Assembly (NCBI GenBank): GCA_018268395.1 | Contig: JAFDWQ010000001.1 | Coordinates: forward strand, 582,306-646,305 | Source: Armatimonadota bacterium | Lineage (GTDB): Bacteria > Armatimonadota > Fimbriimonadia > Fimbriimonadales > Fimbriimonadaceae | Direction: 5' to 3' | Length of the DNA stretch: 64,000 nt | Shown: one piece after another, positions 38,771 through 47,749 of the stretch | Layout: every line of letters begins with the position of its first letter | Position numbering within the stretch: position 1 is the first letter of the stretch | Translations under genes and position numbers: made by a program | The notes under the pieces: model-generated | Databases searched by the model: none | What the model was told of the DNA's origin: nothing | The model's input: only the letters and a program-made list of their open reading frames with translations

Positions 38771-38776
38771 TAAACT
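38771..38776 (+). promoter_or_regulatory. -10-like TAAACT, predicted leaderless start of the GH20 gene
   Basis: TAAACT lies 7 bases before ATG 38784, the same spacing as at serA. There is no Shine-Dalgarno between them. Confidence 0.4.
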
Positions 38777-38783
38777 CCACCTT

Positions 38784-41366
38784 ATGTGGACGATCCTGGC
38801 CGGCGTCGCTTTGACGGTGGCCGCACCCGATTTGCACCTCGTTCCGACACCGAAGACGGTCAAGGTGCGGGAAGGGGGGTTCAGCATGGTCGGCCGCTCA
38901 CCGGTCTGGGTGTGCAACTCCAGTCCCGACGACGCCTACGCGGCGGAGATGATCATCGCAGACTCTGCGGGCAGTTTCCGGTGGCGCGACCGCAAGACAC
39001 AACCGTACGTCACGGTCGGTCGGACGACGGACGCTGCGATCGCCCCGAAGCTCCGGCTTCTCAACCTGAGCTTGCCCGCCGACGCCGGGAAGGACGCCTA
39101 CATCGTCAGCGTCCGGCCGAAACAGATCGTCTGCGCAGGCAAGTCGGCTGCAGGCACGTACTACGCCGTCCAGACGCTGCGCCAATTGATCCGGGCGAAC
39201 ATGGACGGCTCTTTGATCCCCAGCGTCGACATCGTGGACTGGCCGAGCCTCGAGATGCGGGGTTGGCAGGACGACGTGAGCCGCGGACCGATCCCGAACT
39301 TGGCGTTTCTGAAGAAGCAGGTCAAGGAACTGAGCCACTACAAGCTGAACGCGTTCACGCTTTACACGGAGCACGTCTTCCGGCTCGAAAAGCACCCTCG
39401 TATCGCTCCGAAGGACGGCCTGACCGCGGACGACATCAAGGATCTGGACCGCTACTGTAAGAAGCACCATGTGCAGTTGATCGGCAACTTCCAGAGCTTC
39501 GGCCACTTCGCAAACATCCTGAGCGTCAAAGGCTACGAAAAGCTCGGAGAGACGCCGAACGTGATCTCGCCCGCTAAAGAGGAGAGTTATGCGTTCTTGA
39601 AAGACGTCTACGACGAGATCGCTCCGGCGTACACCTCCAAATTGTTCAACATCAATTGCGACGAAACGTACGGTCTTGGAGAAGGTGCGAGCAAGGAGAT
39701 GGTCAAGAAGGACGGGCTCGGAAACGTGTACGCGAAACACATCAACCGGGTGAACGACCTTCTCAAGAAGCACGGCAAGACCTGCATGATGTGGGGCGAC
39801 ATCGCCTTGCAGTATCCCGACATCAGGAAAAACCTTCCCAAGGACCTGATCGTCCTCACGTGGGGCTACCACCCGGGTGCGAGTTTCGTCGACCAGATCA
39901 AGCCGTTCACCCAGATGGGATACAAGTTCCTCGTCTGCCCCGGGGTTTCGTGTTGGGGCCAGATCTACCCGGACCTGGACGCCGCGACGGTCAATATCTC
40001 GAACTTCGTCCGTGACGGAGCGGCCAACGGTGCCATGGGAATGTTGAACACGACCTGGGACGATACGGGCGAGAACCTGTTCAACAACAATTGGTTTCCT
40101 CTGGTCTGGGGCGCCGAAGTCTCCTGGACGCCCGCACCCGACATCAGCGATACGGTCGTCCCCATGAGGAACGGGATCAACGGGACGGACCTGACGCGAC
40201 AACACGTGCCTCATCCAAGGGTCGCGTCCTTTAACGAGGCCTTCCCCCGCCTCTTTTACGGATTGAAGGACGGCAAGCTGTCCCGAGCTTTTTGGAGGCT
40301 GTCCCGGCTGCGGGCGTGGCCCCTTACCAACGGATTGTCCGACCAGGCGTTCTGGCGCGCGCCGTGGGACACCGATCCTCGAGTGGCCGCTGCCGCTGCC
40401 GACCCCGGGTTCGCCAAAGAGACATCGGACGTCCTGTCCATGATCTTGAAGGCGAAGGCCGAAGCGTCGCGCAACGCCGAGACCCTCGACGCGGCCCTGG
40501 TCGCAGGGGCCAAAGCAGCTTATCTCTTCGCACAGGCGAAAGTGGTCGCGGAGCTGCCGAACTTCATGAAGATCGCGCCGGCCTCCAGGGCCGAGTCAGC
40601 ACGCGAAGCGGCCGAGTCGTTAGCGTCCCAGCTCAAAACGCTACGGTCCAAATACGAAGCGGCTTGGAAAGCCGAATGTCGGCCGTGGTGGTTGGACCGG
40701 AACCTTGCCAAATTCGACAAGGCGATCGCAGACACGTCGTCCCTGGCGACCGTTCCGCTGTTAGAGCCGAACGGAGGGAGCTTCAGCGGCAAGACCGAGG
40801 TCAAGGTCCTCTCCATGGACGAATCCGGCGAAGTCCGTTATACGCTCGACGGGAGCGAGCCGACCGACGCGGCGCATTTGTACACCGGACCCGTCCAATT
40901 GGAGAAGTCGGCGAGGCTACGGGTCAAGCGTTTTCTTCCGGGCGGTGTCGCGACCCCTTCGGTCATGGCCTTGTTCACCCGGATGACCCGTCCCTGCAAA
41001 ATCGAGACCCCTTGGACGGCCTATGGCGACCATGCACCCGGTTTGGCCTTCGACGGGCTTGACGATACGTACTTTTGGTCGTACGGCCAACCGTCGGCAG
41101 GTTCGTCGTTCACGGTCGTGTTCGACGAAGCCGACCTGGTGCCCGGCCTCACCGTGACGACCGGGCATCCGGACCACCCCGACGACTACGTCCACGAGGG
41201 CGTTCTCGAAGTCTCGCCCGATGGGCAGAAGTGGCGGGAAATGGCGAAGTTCGAGAAGGGTGTCGCCAAAACCGGCATGATCGGGTTCAACGTGAAGGCC
41301 GTCCGGATCCGGTTGACGAAAGACAACGGGAACTGGCTCGTCGTACGGGAGATCGCGATCCCTTAG
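38784..41366 (+). CDS. GH20 beta-N-acetylhexosaminidase, multi-domain
   Basis: An exported 860-residue enzyme that should release terminal beta-GlcNAc or GalNAc. A short signal peptide (MWTILAGVALTVAAP) is followed by the GH20b-type domain (about 17-150) and the catalytic barrel (about 155-490). The catalytic pair is Asp293-Glu294 in NINCDETYGLG; the Glu is the acid/base and the Asp aids substrate-assisted catalysis. Residues about 670-725 resemble a chitobiase C-terminal domain (VRYTLDGSEPTDAAHLYTGPVQ). The end is an F5/8-type discoidin-like domain (GLAFDGLDDTYFWSYGQP ... FNVKAVRIRLTKDNGNWLVVREIAI) that may bind sugar. GH130 follows 13 bases later. Confidence 0.92.
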   Translation: MWTILAGVALTVAAPDLHLVPTPKTVKVREGGFSMVGRSPVWVCNSSPDDAYAAEMIIADSAGSFRWRDRKTQPYVTVGRTTDAAIAPKLRLLNLSLPADAGKDAYIVSVRPKQIVCAGKSAAGTYYAVQTLRQLIRANMDGSLIPSVDIVDWPSLEMRGWQDDVSRGPIPNLAFLKKQVKELSHYKLNAFTLYTEHVFRLEKHPRIAPKDGLTADDIKDLDRYCKKHHVQLIGNFQSFGHFANILSVKGYEKLGETPNVISPAKEESYAFLKDVYDEIAPAYTSKLFNINCDETYGLGEGASKEMVKKDGLGNVYAKHINRVNDLLKKHGKTCMMWGDIALQYPDIRKNLPKDLIVLTWGYHPGASFVDQIKPFTQMGYKFLVCPGVSCWGQIYPDLDAATVNISNFVRDGAANGAMGMLNTTWDDTGENLFNNNWFPLVWGAEVSWTPAPDISDTVVPMRNGINGTDLTRQHVPHPRVASFNEAFPRLFYGLKDGKLSRAFWRLSRLRAWPLTNGLSDQAFWRAPWDTDPRVAAAAADPGFAKETSDVLSMILKAKAEASRNAETLDAALVAGAKAAYLFAQAKVVAELPNFMKIAPASRAESAREAAESLASQLKTLRSKYEAAWKAECRPWWLDRNLAKFDKAIADTSSLATVPLLEPNGGSFSGKTEVKVLSMDESGEVRYTLDGSEPTDAAHLYTGPVQLEKSARLRVKRFLPGGVATPSVMALFTRMTRPCKIETPWTAYGDHAPGLAFDGLDDTYFWSYGQPSAGSSFTVVFDEADLVPGLTVTTGHPDHPDDYVHEGVLEVSPDGQKWREMAKFEKGVAKTGMIGFNVKAVRIRLTKDNGNWLVVREIAIP

Positions 41367-41379
41367 CGGGCAAGGCACC

Positions 41380-42357
41380 ATGTCGTCCGTTCGCATCATC
41401 GGGGCGCCGCTGCCCCTTATCCCGTGGCAGGAACGGCCGTCCGGGTGCCTGGACGCCGTTTGGCGGTACGACCGTAACCCGATCGTTCCCCGCGACGCGA
41501 CGCCAACGAGCAACAGCGTCTTCAACAGTGCCGCGGTGCCGTTCGGCGACGGGTTCGCAGGGGTGTTCCGGTGCGACGACCGCCGACGCGAAATGCGGCT
41601 TCACGCCGGATTCAGTCCGGACGGGGTCTCATGGGACATCGACCCCGATCCCATCGTCTGGGACGTTCCGACAGGAGTCGAAAAGCCGGATTACGGCTAC
41701 GATCCGCGGGTCTGCTTCCTCGACGGCCGTTATGTCGTGACATGGTGCAACGGATGGCACGGCCCCACGATCGGGATCGGTGAGACCGACGACTTCCGGT
41801 CGTTCCGGATGATCGAGAACGCGCTGCTTCCCTTCAACCGCAACGGGGTCTTGTTCCCGCGCAGGGTCCAGGGCCGTTACATGATGCTCAGCCGTCCGAG
41901 CGACAACGGCCACACGCCGTTCGGCGAGATCTTCCTGAGCCAAAGCGACGATCTAGTCCATTGGGGTCGCCACCGCTGGGTGATGAAGCCGGAACAGCCT
42001 TGGGAAAGCACGAAGATCGGTGCCGGGCCTGTTCCGATCGAAACGTCGGAGGGATGGCTCTTGATCTACCATGGCGTGCTGACGAGTTGCAACGGGTACG
42101 TCTACCACTGGGGCGCGTGCCTTCTGGAGTTGGACGAACCGTGGAAGGTGAAAGCCCGTTCAGCACCGTACTTGATGTCGCCGCAACTCCCCTATGAACT
42201 GTCTGGCGACGTGCCGAACGTCGTGTTCCCTTGCGCGGCGCTGTGCGACCCCTCGACTGGGCGGATCGCGGTCTACTACGGCGGAGCGGACACGGTCACG
42301 TGCCTAGCGTTCACAACGGTCGACGACATTGTCCGAGCCGTTCGGAGTTCGTCCTAG
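41380..42357 (+). CDS. GH130-family mannoside phosphorylase/hydrolase-like protein
   Basis: A 325-residue five-bladed propeller of the GH130 type. The pattern is YDRNPIVPRDATPTSNSVFNSAAVPFGDGFAGVFRCDD, then YGYDPRVCFLDGRYVVTWCNG, RNGVLFPRRVQGRYMMLSRPSD, and KIGAGPVPIETSEGWLLIYHGV with GGADTVTCLAFTTVDDI at the end. The DP pair after YGY marks the catalytic Asp. Characterised GH130 proteins phosphorolyse beta-1,4-mannosides, including Man-GlcNAc, or hydrolyse beta-1,2-mannosides. There is no signal peptide, so it acts in the cytoplasm. It may use sugars released by the GH20 enzyme; this is inferred from adjacency. Confidence 0.88.
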   Translation: MSSVRIIGAPLPLIPWQERPSGCLDAVWRYDRNPIVPRDATPTSNSVFNSAAVPFGDGFAGVFRCDDRRREMRLHAGFSPDGVSWDIDPDPIVWDVPTGVEKPDYGYDPRVCFLDGRYVVTWCNGWHGPTIGIGETDDFRSFRMIENALLPFNRNGVLFPRRVQGRYMMLSRPSDNGHTPFGEIFLSQSDDLVHWGRHRWVMKPEQPWESTKIGAGPVPIETSEGWLLIYHGVLTSCNGYVYHWGACLLELDEPWKVKARSAPYLMSPQLPYELSGDVPNVVFPCAALCDPSTGRIAVYYGGADTVTCLAFTTVDDIVRAVRSSS

Positions 42358-42506
42358 CGGCACTGTGGTGCAGGCAGCCCGCCTGTAAGACGTAGCCGGC
42401 GGGTAGCCGACTGGATGCAGGCACCGCGAAGGTCGCATTCGGCACCCGACAGGTCCTTCCTTTTGTGATGCAGGATACGGGCCTGCACGACAAGTCAGGC
42501 CCGTAC
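42358..42506. other. intergenic gap with no feature found
   Basis: This 149-base gap lies between two convergent genes. GCCGGCGGGTAGCCG and GCAGGCAGCCCGCCTG are short GC-rich self-complementary stretches. No gene or clear terminator was found. Confidence 0.5.
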
Positions 42507-43463
42507 TCAAACCCGGACCTTGGCTTCGTCGACCAGCCAACAAGCGCCTTCATGTCCGGCTTCGAACGCCAAGAGCCCGGGCTCCACTTGGCACCGGTCG
42601 TGCCGGAAGGAACACCGGGGCGAGAACGAGCAACCTTCGGGCATGCGTCCGAAGTCCGGCGGCTGCCCCGGGATCTGGGCCAGACGGTCTTGACCCCGGC
42701 GCGGCATCGCATGGAGCAAGGCTTGAGTATAGGGGTGGCACGGCGATTGCAGCACTCGCGCGACCGTTCCGGTCTCCACGACCCGTCCCGCGTAGAACAC
42801 GGCGACAGTGTCGGAAACGGAGCCGATGACGCCGATGTCGTGGGAAATGAGCAAGACCGCCGTCCCCGACTCGGCCTGAAGCTCGTTCAGGAGGTGGAGG
42901 ATCTGGGCCTGGAGAGTGACGTCGAGAGCCGTCGTCGGCTCGTCCGCGATCAGGACTTTCGGGTTGGAAGCGAAGGCGCAGGCGATCACGACCCTTTGAC
43001 GCTGCCCCCCGCTCATCTGATGGGGGTACTTACGGGCCGATTCGGGCGGGGCCGGAACCCCGACCCGCCGCAACATTTCGACCGCTTTGGCCCGACCGGA
43101 AGACCATGACAGGCCTTGGTGGAGGCGGTACACCTCTGCGATCTGGTCGCCGACCCTCATCATCGGGTTCAAAGCCGTGAACGGGTCTTGCATCACGAGG
43201 GCGACGTCTCGACCGCGGACGTCGAGCCATTCCCGCTTCGACAGCGTGTTCAAATCGCGGCCCTCCAGGAGGATCCGGCCCCGTGTGACACGTCCGGCGG
43301 TAGGGAGCATCCCCATGACCGCAAGGCCGGTCATCGACTTGCCGCAACCCGACTCGCCAACGATCCCAAGGGTCTTCCCAGGTTCGACCGAGAACGAGAC
43401 CCCGCGCAGGACCTCGGTCGGACCGAAAGCGACGTGAAGGTCTTGGACTTCCAGCATGGACAT
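42507..43463 (-). CDS. oligopeptide/dipeptide ABC transporter ATP-binding protein (DppD/OppD type)
   Basis: A 318-residue nucleotide-binding subunit. Walker A is GESGCGKS (36-43), the signature is MSGGQRQRVVIA and Walker B is KVLIADEPTTALDV. The C-terminal oligopeptide transporter extension has the Cys cluster (CSFSPRCSFRHDRC) that can hold an iron-sulfur cluster or zinc, typical of DppD/OppD. It would energise uptake of peptides. No permease, binding protein or second ATPase is nearby, so its partners must lie elsewhere. TATCAT lies 9 bases before the ATG. Confidence 0.93.
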   Translation of the reverse strand: MSMLEVQDLHVAFGPTEVLRGVSFSVEPGKTLGIVGESGCGKSMTGLAVMGMLPTAGRVTRGRILLEGRDLNTLSKREWLDVRGRDVALVMQDPFTALNPMMRVGDQIAEVYRLHQGLSWSSGRAKAVEMLRRVGVPAPPESARKYPHQMSGGQRQRVVIACAFASNPKVLIADEPTTALDVTLQAQILHLLNELQAESGTAVLLISHDIGVIGSVSDTVAVFYAGRVVETGTVARVLQSPCHPYTQALLHAMPRRGQDRLAQIPGQPPDFGRMPEGCSFSPRCSFRHDRCQVEPGLLAFEAGHEGACWLVDEAKVRV

Positions 43464-43505
43464 GCCAGAAGCATGATACTGCCCGAAGTCGGGTCAGGGA
43501 CAACG

Positions 43506-43535
43506 ATGAAGGACGGCCCGTAGGCCGTCCTTCAT
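43506..43535 (-). terminator. hairpin after the V8-like protease gene
   Basis: A perfect 13-bp stem, ATGAAGGACGGCC (43506-43518) with GGCCGTCCTTCAT (43523-43535), and a 4-base loop. It lies 24 bases past the protease stop. There is no T-run on either side, so it may be a weak terminator or a 3'-stabilising hairpin. Confidence 0.6.
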
Positions 43536-43558
43536 GGTCGCGTCCGGTCCGTCGGGAC

Positions 43559-44536
43559 TTAGTGGACGTAGGCGTCGATCGAAGCGAACTTGCTGCTCGT
43601 GATCCTGGTGCCTCGGTTGTACTTTTTGGTCCAGTAGGTGTTCCAACCCGAATGGGCGGCCACGATATACCGGTCGCCACCGATGAACCGGTAGACGCCA
43701 GCCCCGCTGTCGCCGCTCTCGGTATCGATCCAGTAGTACAGGCGGTTGGTGGTCTGGATTTGAATCGGGTCGCTGTCGTACCACTGCGTCCCGTACGGCT
43801 TGTCACCGGGGTAACCGCCGATCGTCGCTCCGGCACCCTCGTTGTCACTGACGGACGCGAAGCCGTACCAGCCCGTCAAGGACCCGATGTTGCTGGACAG
43901 GCGGACCACGGCCATGTCGTGGTCATAGTTCCCCTTGCTCGTGAAGTCCGACCAGTACAAGACGTTCGTGCCGGAGGCCGAGCCGAACGGAAGCGTCGTC
44001 CCGTCTTGTCCCGGATAGACGCGGACGTTCGTGGCGAACCCGCCGTGCGAACCGTCGTACACGACGTGGCAAGCCGTCAACACGTCGTTCTTGTCGATCA
44101 GGTTTCCTGAGCCGCTGACGGTGTAGCCGTCCCGGAACGTGGACACGATGCGGCAGCGGGCACTGTTGGGGAACGACGTGGTGCTGGACACTTCGGTACG
44201 GTCATCGGACCCGAAGACGTCCTGAATGGTCTGTTCGTTCCCCGTACCACGGTCGGCTCCTCCGGCGTCGTCCGACGTCCGGAACCCTTTATGGAGCGTT
44301 CCAAACGATGTCGTCCGTGTCGACGGGTCTGACCCGCAGGTGTCCGAGAAGCGGGTCGAGATCCTGGCTTGGATGTCGAACGACCAGGCTTCGGGCTGAG
44401 AGACAGGCGCATTCGACGGGCCCATGACCGAAGGGCGAAGGGGCCCTTTCACGGAGGGCGACGACTGAGCCGAGGCGACAGAAGTCAGAGCGAGAAGGGC
44501 GCTGAGGACGAGGGTGGTTTCGAGGGTGGTTTTCAT
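43559..44536 (-). CDS. secreted trypsin-like serine protease (V8/glutamyl endopeptidase type)
   Basis: A 325-residue exported protease. A signal peptide (MKTTLETTLVLSALLALTSVASAQ) is followed by a pro-like region to about residue 125. The triad is His157 in VLTACHVVYD, Asp207 in YDHDMAVVRL and Ser277 in GDSGAG. The order and the segment TIGGYPGDKPYGTQWYDS fit the S1B (V8-like) branch. The substrate preference cannot be read from sequence. A GATCA/GGAG-like purine site precedes the ATG. It is divergent from the response-regulator gene and ends at a strong hairpin. Confidence 0.9.
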   Translation of the reverse strand: MKTTLETTLVLSALLALTSVASAQSSPSVKGPLRPSVMGPSNAPVSQPEAWSFDIQARISTRFSDTCGSDPSTRTTSFGTLHKGFRTSDDAGGADRGTGNEQTIQDVFGSDDRTEVSSTTSFPNSARCRIVSTFRDGYTVSGSGNLIDKNDVLTACHVVYDGSHGGFATNVRVYPGQDGTTLPFGSASGTNVLYWSDFTSKGNYDHDMAVVRLSSNIGSLTGWYGFASVSDNEGAGATIGGYPGDKPYGTQWYDSDPIQIQTTNRLYYWIDTESGDSGAGVYRFIGGDRYIVAAHSGWNTYWTKKYNRGTRITSSKFASIDAYVH

Positions 44537-44691
44537 TGTCCGTGATCCTGGCGGAACCCGCGTCGGGCTCCGATGACGACATGGTTCCGCACCGACCGTT
44601 ACAGGTTCGTTACGGGCACGACCGGCCTTTCGGTATGTTCACTGGGCCCGGATCAAGAGCGTCCATCCGTTCTTGCTTTGACCCTCCGGGG

Positions 44692-44697
44692 TATCCT
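44692..44697 (+). promoter_or_regulatory. -10-like TATCCT, predicted leaderless start of the response regulator
   Basis: TATCCT lies 7 bases before ATG 44705. No Shine-Dalgarno lies between them. Confidence 0.4.
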
Positions 44698-44704
44698 CGT
44701 GCCC

Positions 44705-45367
44705 ATGTCAACGACTATCAGGGTCGTCATTTGCGATGACGAGGCGGGTTATCGCAGTGCGATCCAACGGACGCTGACGCTGATGCCCGAATGCGAGGTG
44801 ATCGGCGTCTGCAAAGACGGGCAAGAGGCCCTCGACCTCTGCCTGTCCGATCCGCCCGACGTATTGCTGACCGACATTAACATGCCGCGCATGGACGGCC
44901 TCGAGCTCATGAGGCGCCTCCTGCGCAAGGAGAAGGACGTCAGGGTCGTCGTCCTCACGATCAACGAAGACGACGAGACGGTTTTCGAAGCGATCCGGTC
45001 CGGAGCCATGGGCTATCTGCTCAAGACGTCCACTCCCCAAGACGTCATCGAGGCCATCCGGCTCGCCAACCGGGGTGAATCGAAGCTCACGCCCAAGGTC
45101 GCATCGAAGGTCCTCGACGATTTCCGCCGCGTCAAAGACGATGATGAGACGGACGACACCGAGCTCTACGTCCTGAGCGACCGCGAGACCGAGATCTTGG
45201 AGCTCATCGCCAAGGGCATGCGCAACAAGGAGATCGCCCTGCACCTCTCCATCGCCGAGAAGACGGTCAAGAACCACGTCTCCAACATCCTTAAAGCCCT
45301 TCAGGTCAACTCGCGTACAGAAGCCGCGATGAAAGCCGTGAAGGCGAAGTTGGTCCAGGGAAACTGA
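44705..45367 (+). CDS. NarL/FixJ-family response regulator
   Basis: A 220-residue two-component regulator. The receiver domain has the phosphoacceptor Asp57 in LLTDINMPRMDGLEL, the acidic pair DD at 11-12 and Lys in YLLKTSTP. The LuxR-type HTH is LSDRETEILELIAKGMRNKEIALHLSIAEKTVKNHVSNILKAL. No histidine kinase is adjacent, so it is an orphan here. The ATG at 44705 begins the receiver consensus; a GTG two codons upstream is possible. It ends at two strong hairpins. Confidence 0.95.
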   Translation: MSTTIRVVICDDEAGYRSAIQRTLTLMPECEVIGVCKDGQEALDLCLSDPPDVLLTDINMPRMDGLELMRRLLRKEKDVRVVVLTINEDDETVFEAIRSGAMGYLLKTSTPQDVIEAIRLANRGESKLTPKVASKVLDDFRRVKDDDETDDTELYVLSDRETEILELIAKGMRNKEIALHLSIAEKTVKNHVSNILKALQVNSRTEAAMKAVKAKLVQGN

Positions 45368-45371
45368 GCCG

Positions 45372-45410
45372 GCCTCCTTCCTTCGACGACGAAGATTGAA
45401 GGAAGGAGGC
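45372..45410 (+). other. first hairpin downstream of the response regulator
   Basis: A perfect 13-bp stem, GCCTCCTTCCTTC (45372-45384) with GAAGGAAGGAGGC (45398-45410). It directly follows the stop and precedes the stronger T-tract terminator. Confidence 0.6.
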
Positions 45411-45419
45411 AGAGCCCGC

Positions 45420-45457
45420 GACCAGGGTCCGCTCGTGGCGGATCCTGGTCTTTTTTT
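45420..45457 (+). terminator. intrinsic terminator with T-run
   Basis: A 13-bp stem with one G-U pair, GACCAGGGTCCGC (45420-45432) and GCGGATCCTGGTC (45438-45450), followed by seven T residues. It ends the response-regulator transcript and borders the convergent M28 peptidase gene. Confidence 0.9.
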
Positions 45458-45462
45458 GCGCC

Positions 45463-47037
45463 CTACTCCTTGAGGGGTTTGTCCACGACGGGCCGCTTGG
45501 CCGCATTGGCCAAGTCCCAACCGGTCGCGAAGACCGTCCGGGCGACCTTGCTCATCTTCTGGAAGTCGATCTTCTCGACGTGGTCGCTGACCCGATGGTA
45601 GTCCTCATGGACGCCGTCGAAGTAAAAGATGATCGGCACGCCCTTTCGAGCGTAGTTGTAGTGGTCCGACCGGTAGAAGATCCGCTCCTGATCGGCCGGG
45701 TCGTCGTACTTGTAGTTGAATTTGAGCTTAAGGAAGTCCGCATTGACAGACTCGCTCGCCTTCTGGAGGTCCGTGCTCATCTTCGTCGATCCGACCACGT
45801 AGATTTCGTCAGGACCGGTCAGCACCTTATTGGCCGGGTTGGTGTCGCCGGCAGCCTTACTCCGGCCGATCATGTCGATGTTCAGCTGGGCGACGACGTT
45901 CTTCAAATCGATGGTCGGGTGTTCGACGAAGTACGAGGAGCCCCACAACCCTTTCTCTTCTCCACAGTGCCAGACGAAGACCAACGACCGTTTCGGCTTC
46001 GGACCGGTCAAGAACGCATGAGCGATCTCGAGGATCGACACCGTTCCGGAACCGTCGTCGTCGGCGCCGTTGAAGATCCGGTCGCCCGACCCGGTCGTCC
46101 GCATCCCGACATGGTCGATGTGGGCTCCAAAGGCGACGTACTCGGCTTTGAGTTTCGGATCGGAACCAGGGATGACCGCGACCACGTTTTGCGTCCAAGC
46201 CGTTTCGGTCGTCTCGGTCACTTTGAACTTGACACTTTTACCGGAAAGCTCGAAGGCGCTCTCCGGTGCCGCCCGACCTTTCAGGACGTCGTCCACGGCC
46301 ACGCGTTCGCCGTCGAACATCGCCCGAGCGACGTCAGGCGAAACGGTCACGGTCGGAACTCCCGCCGGTTCGCCGTCCTCCCCGCCCGAGTCCGGTGCGA
46401 AACCGCCCATGTTCTGGCGCGTGCTAGGCGACCAGGAGCCGGCGTACCCACTGTCGGCCACCGTCACGATTCCTTTCGCGCCGAACCGTGAAGCGGCCAT
46501 GGCCGGGGTCAGGAAATCCGTTCCGGGCGTGCCCTGCATGTCGCGGAACGACACGCCTTCCGGCATCCCCATCGCCGTGACCATGACCTTGCCCTTCAAG
46601 TCGATCCCTTTGTAAGGGTCGATGCCCTTGGCCTTGACCATATAACCGTGCCCGACATAGACGAGCTGACCGTCCACGTCCCCGCCGGACGACACTCTGA
46701 AGATGCCTTCGCCGTACTTGAACGTTTTGCCGCCGAACTCTAACGAACTCTGGTCCGGTTCGCTCCGCGAACGGCTCAATTTGATCTTTTGGAAGAACGT
46801 TCCGTTGTCGCCCGCCGGGCTCGCGCCCCAAAGCTTCAACTGGCTTACGACGTATTTGCAGGCCGTGTCCAGCCCGCGAGACGGCGTGTCCCGTCCTTCG
46901 AGTTCGTCGCTGGCCACCAGCTCCAAATGGGCTTGGAGCCGTTCCGGAGTGATCGCGGCGTGGTTTCCGTGTTTCGATTGGGCGACGGCGAAACCTGCTA
47001 ACGATGAGAGCAGGACAGGTGCAAGGATCCGAGTCAT
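45463..47037 (-). CDS. M28-family zinc aminopeptidase/carboxypeptidase-like, with PA domain
   Basis: A 524-residue exported metallopeptidase. The signal peptide is MTRILAPVLLSSLAGFAVA. A PA-type insert lies around 125-235 (VYVGHGYMVKAKGIDPYKGIDLKGKVMVTAMG). The M28 metal ligands are in FGAHIDHVG, NGADDDGSG, CGEEKGLWGS, NIDMIGR and RSDHYNYARKGVP, with the catalytic Glu in GEE. It should cut N-terminal or C-terminal residues from peptides outside the cytoplasm. The start is ATG 47037, with GGGAG upstream; a TTG two codons earlier is possible. Confidence 0.93.
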   Translation of the reverse strand: MTRILAPVLLSSLAGFAVAQSKHGNHAAITPERLQAHLELVASDELEGRDTPSRGLDTACKYVVSQLKLWGASPAGDNGTFFQKIKLSRSRSEPDQSSLEFGGKTFKYGEGIFRVSSGGDVDGQLVYVGHGYMVKAKGIDPYKGIDLKGKVMVTAMGMPEGVSFRDMQGTPGTDFLTPAMAASRFGAKGIVTVADSGYAGSWSPSTRQNMGGFAPDSGGEDGEPAGVPTVTVSPDVARAMFDGERVAVDDVLKGRAAPESAFELSGKSVKFKVTETTETAWTQNVVAVIPGSDPKLKAEYVAFGAHIDHVGMRTTGSGDRIFNGADDDGSGTVSILEIAHAFLTGPKPKRSLVFVWHCGEEKGLWGSSYFVEHPTIDLKNVVAQLNIDMIGRSKAAGDTNPANKVLTGPDEIYVVGSTKMSTDLQKASESVNADFLKLKFNYKYDDPADQERIFYRSDHYNYARKGVPIIFYFDGVHEDYHRVSDHVEKIDFQKMSKVARTVFATGWDLANAAKRPVVDKPLKE

Positions 47038-47119
47038 CTTCAAGGCTCCCTCAGCTTACTCGTGCAGAACGCCGGATCGTTCCGGATTCTTGAGTTCAAA
47101 TCCGTGTGCATAATCGGCC

Positions 47120-47668
47120 GTGACCTTCGAGGAACTCATCCAAACCGCCTCGGAAAAGAACCGTGACCACTTGGAAAGGGCCAGGACGGCCGTCACGGGC
47201 GTATCGGAGTGGGACTTGAACCATAAGCCCGCGTCTGGCGACTGGAGCCCGGGGCAGATCTTCCGCCATTTGGTCCTCTCGAACAATCCGTACCTCGCCC
47301 TGCTCCCTCAGGCGACGGCGAAGGCTCCCTCGGCGGCGACCGGCATCGTGCGCCATACCAAGATCGGCGGATTCATCGCCCGTCAGGCCGGGCCGGGGAC
47401 CAACGCTCCGGCGCCAAAGCCGATGGTTCCGGAAGAAGGCACCTTCGGGGCGTCGACCGTCGAGGAGTGGATCAGCGGTCAAGAGCGCCTCTACGAAGCG
47501 ATCCAAAACTGCCGCGGAAAAGACCTGAACGCGAAAGTCCTTCGCAACCCCATGTTAAAGCTGTTCGCGATGTCCCTTGGCGACGTCCTGGAGATCCTCA
47601 CCGTGCACACGGAGCGACACGTGCTGCAAATCGAAGAACGGCTCCACCACGCCGGACTTCCGTCTTGA
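47120..47668 (+). CDS. DinB_2-like protein
   Basis: A 182-residue protein of the DinB four-helix-bundle fold. TFEELIQTASEKNRDHLERARTAVTGVSEWDLNHKPASGDWSPGQIFRHLVLSNN gives helix 1-2 with a His, and LGDVLEILTVHTERHVLQIEERL the C-terminal His pair of the metal site. It may be a thiol-dependent transferase or have a structural role. The start is GTG 47120 with CATAAT 5 bases upstream. A second DinB-like gene is at 9.1 kb, with low similarity. Confidence 0.75.
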   Translation: MTFEELIQTASEKNRDHLERARTAVTGVSEWDLNHKPASGDWSPGQIFRHLVLSNNPYLALLPQATAKAPSAATGIVRHTKIGGFIARQAGPGTNAPAPKPMVPEEGTFGASTVEEWISGQERLYEAIQNCRGKDLNAKVLRNPMLKLFAMSLGDVLEILTVHTERHVLQIEERLHHAGLPS

Positions 47669-47749
47669 GAAACTCCGGATGAACAAGTCGTCACCGACGG
47701 TCGTCTGATCACGACAAGGGACGGCGCTTTCGTCCCGCGAGAGGAAAAA

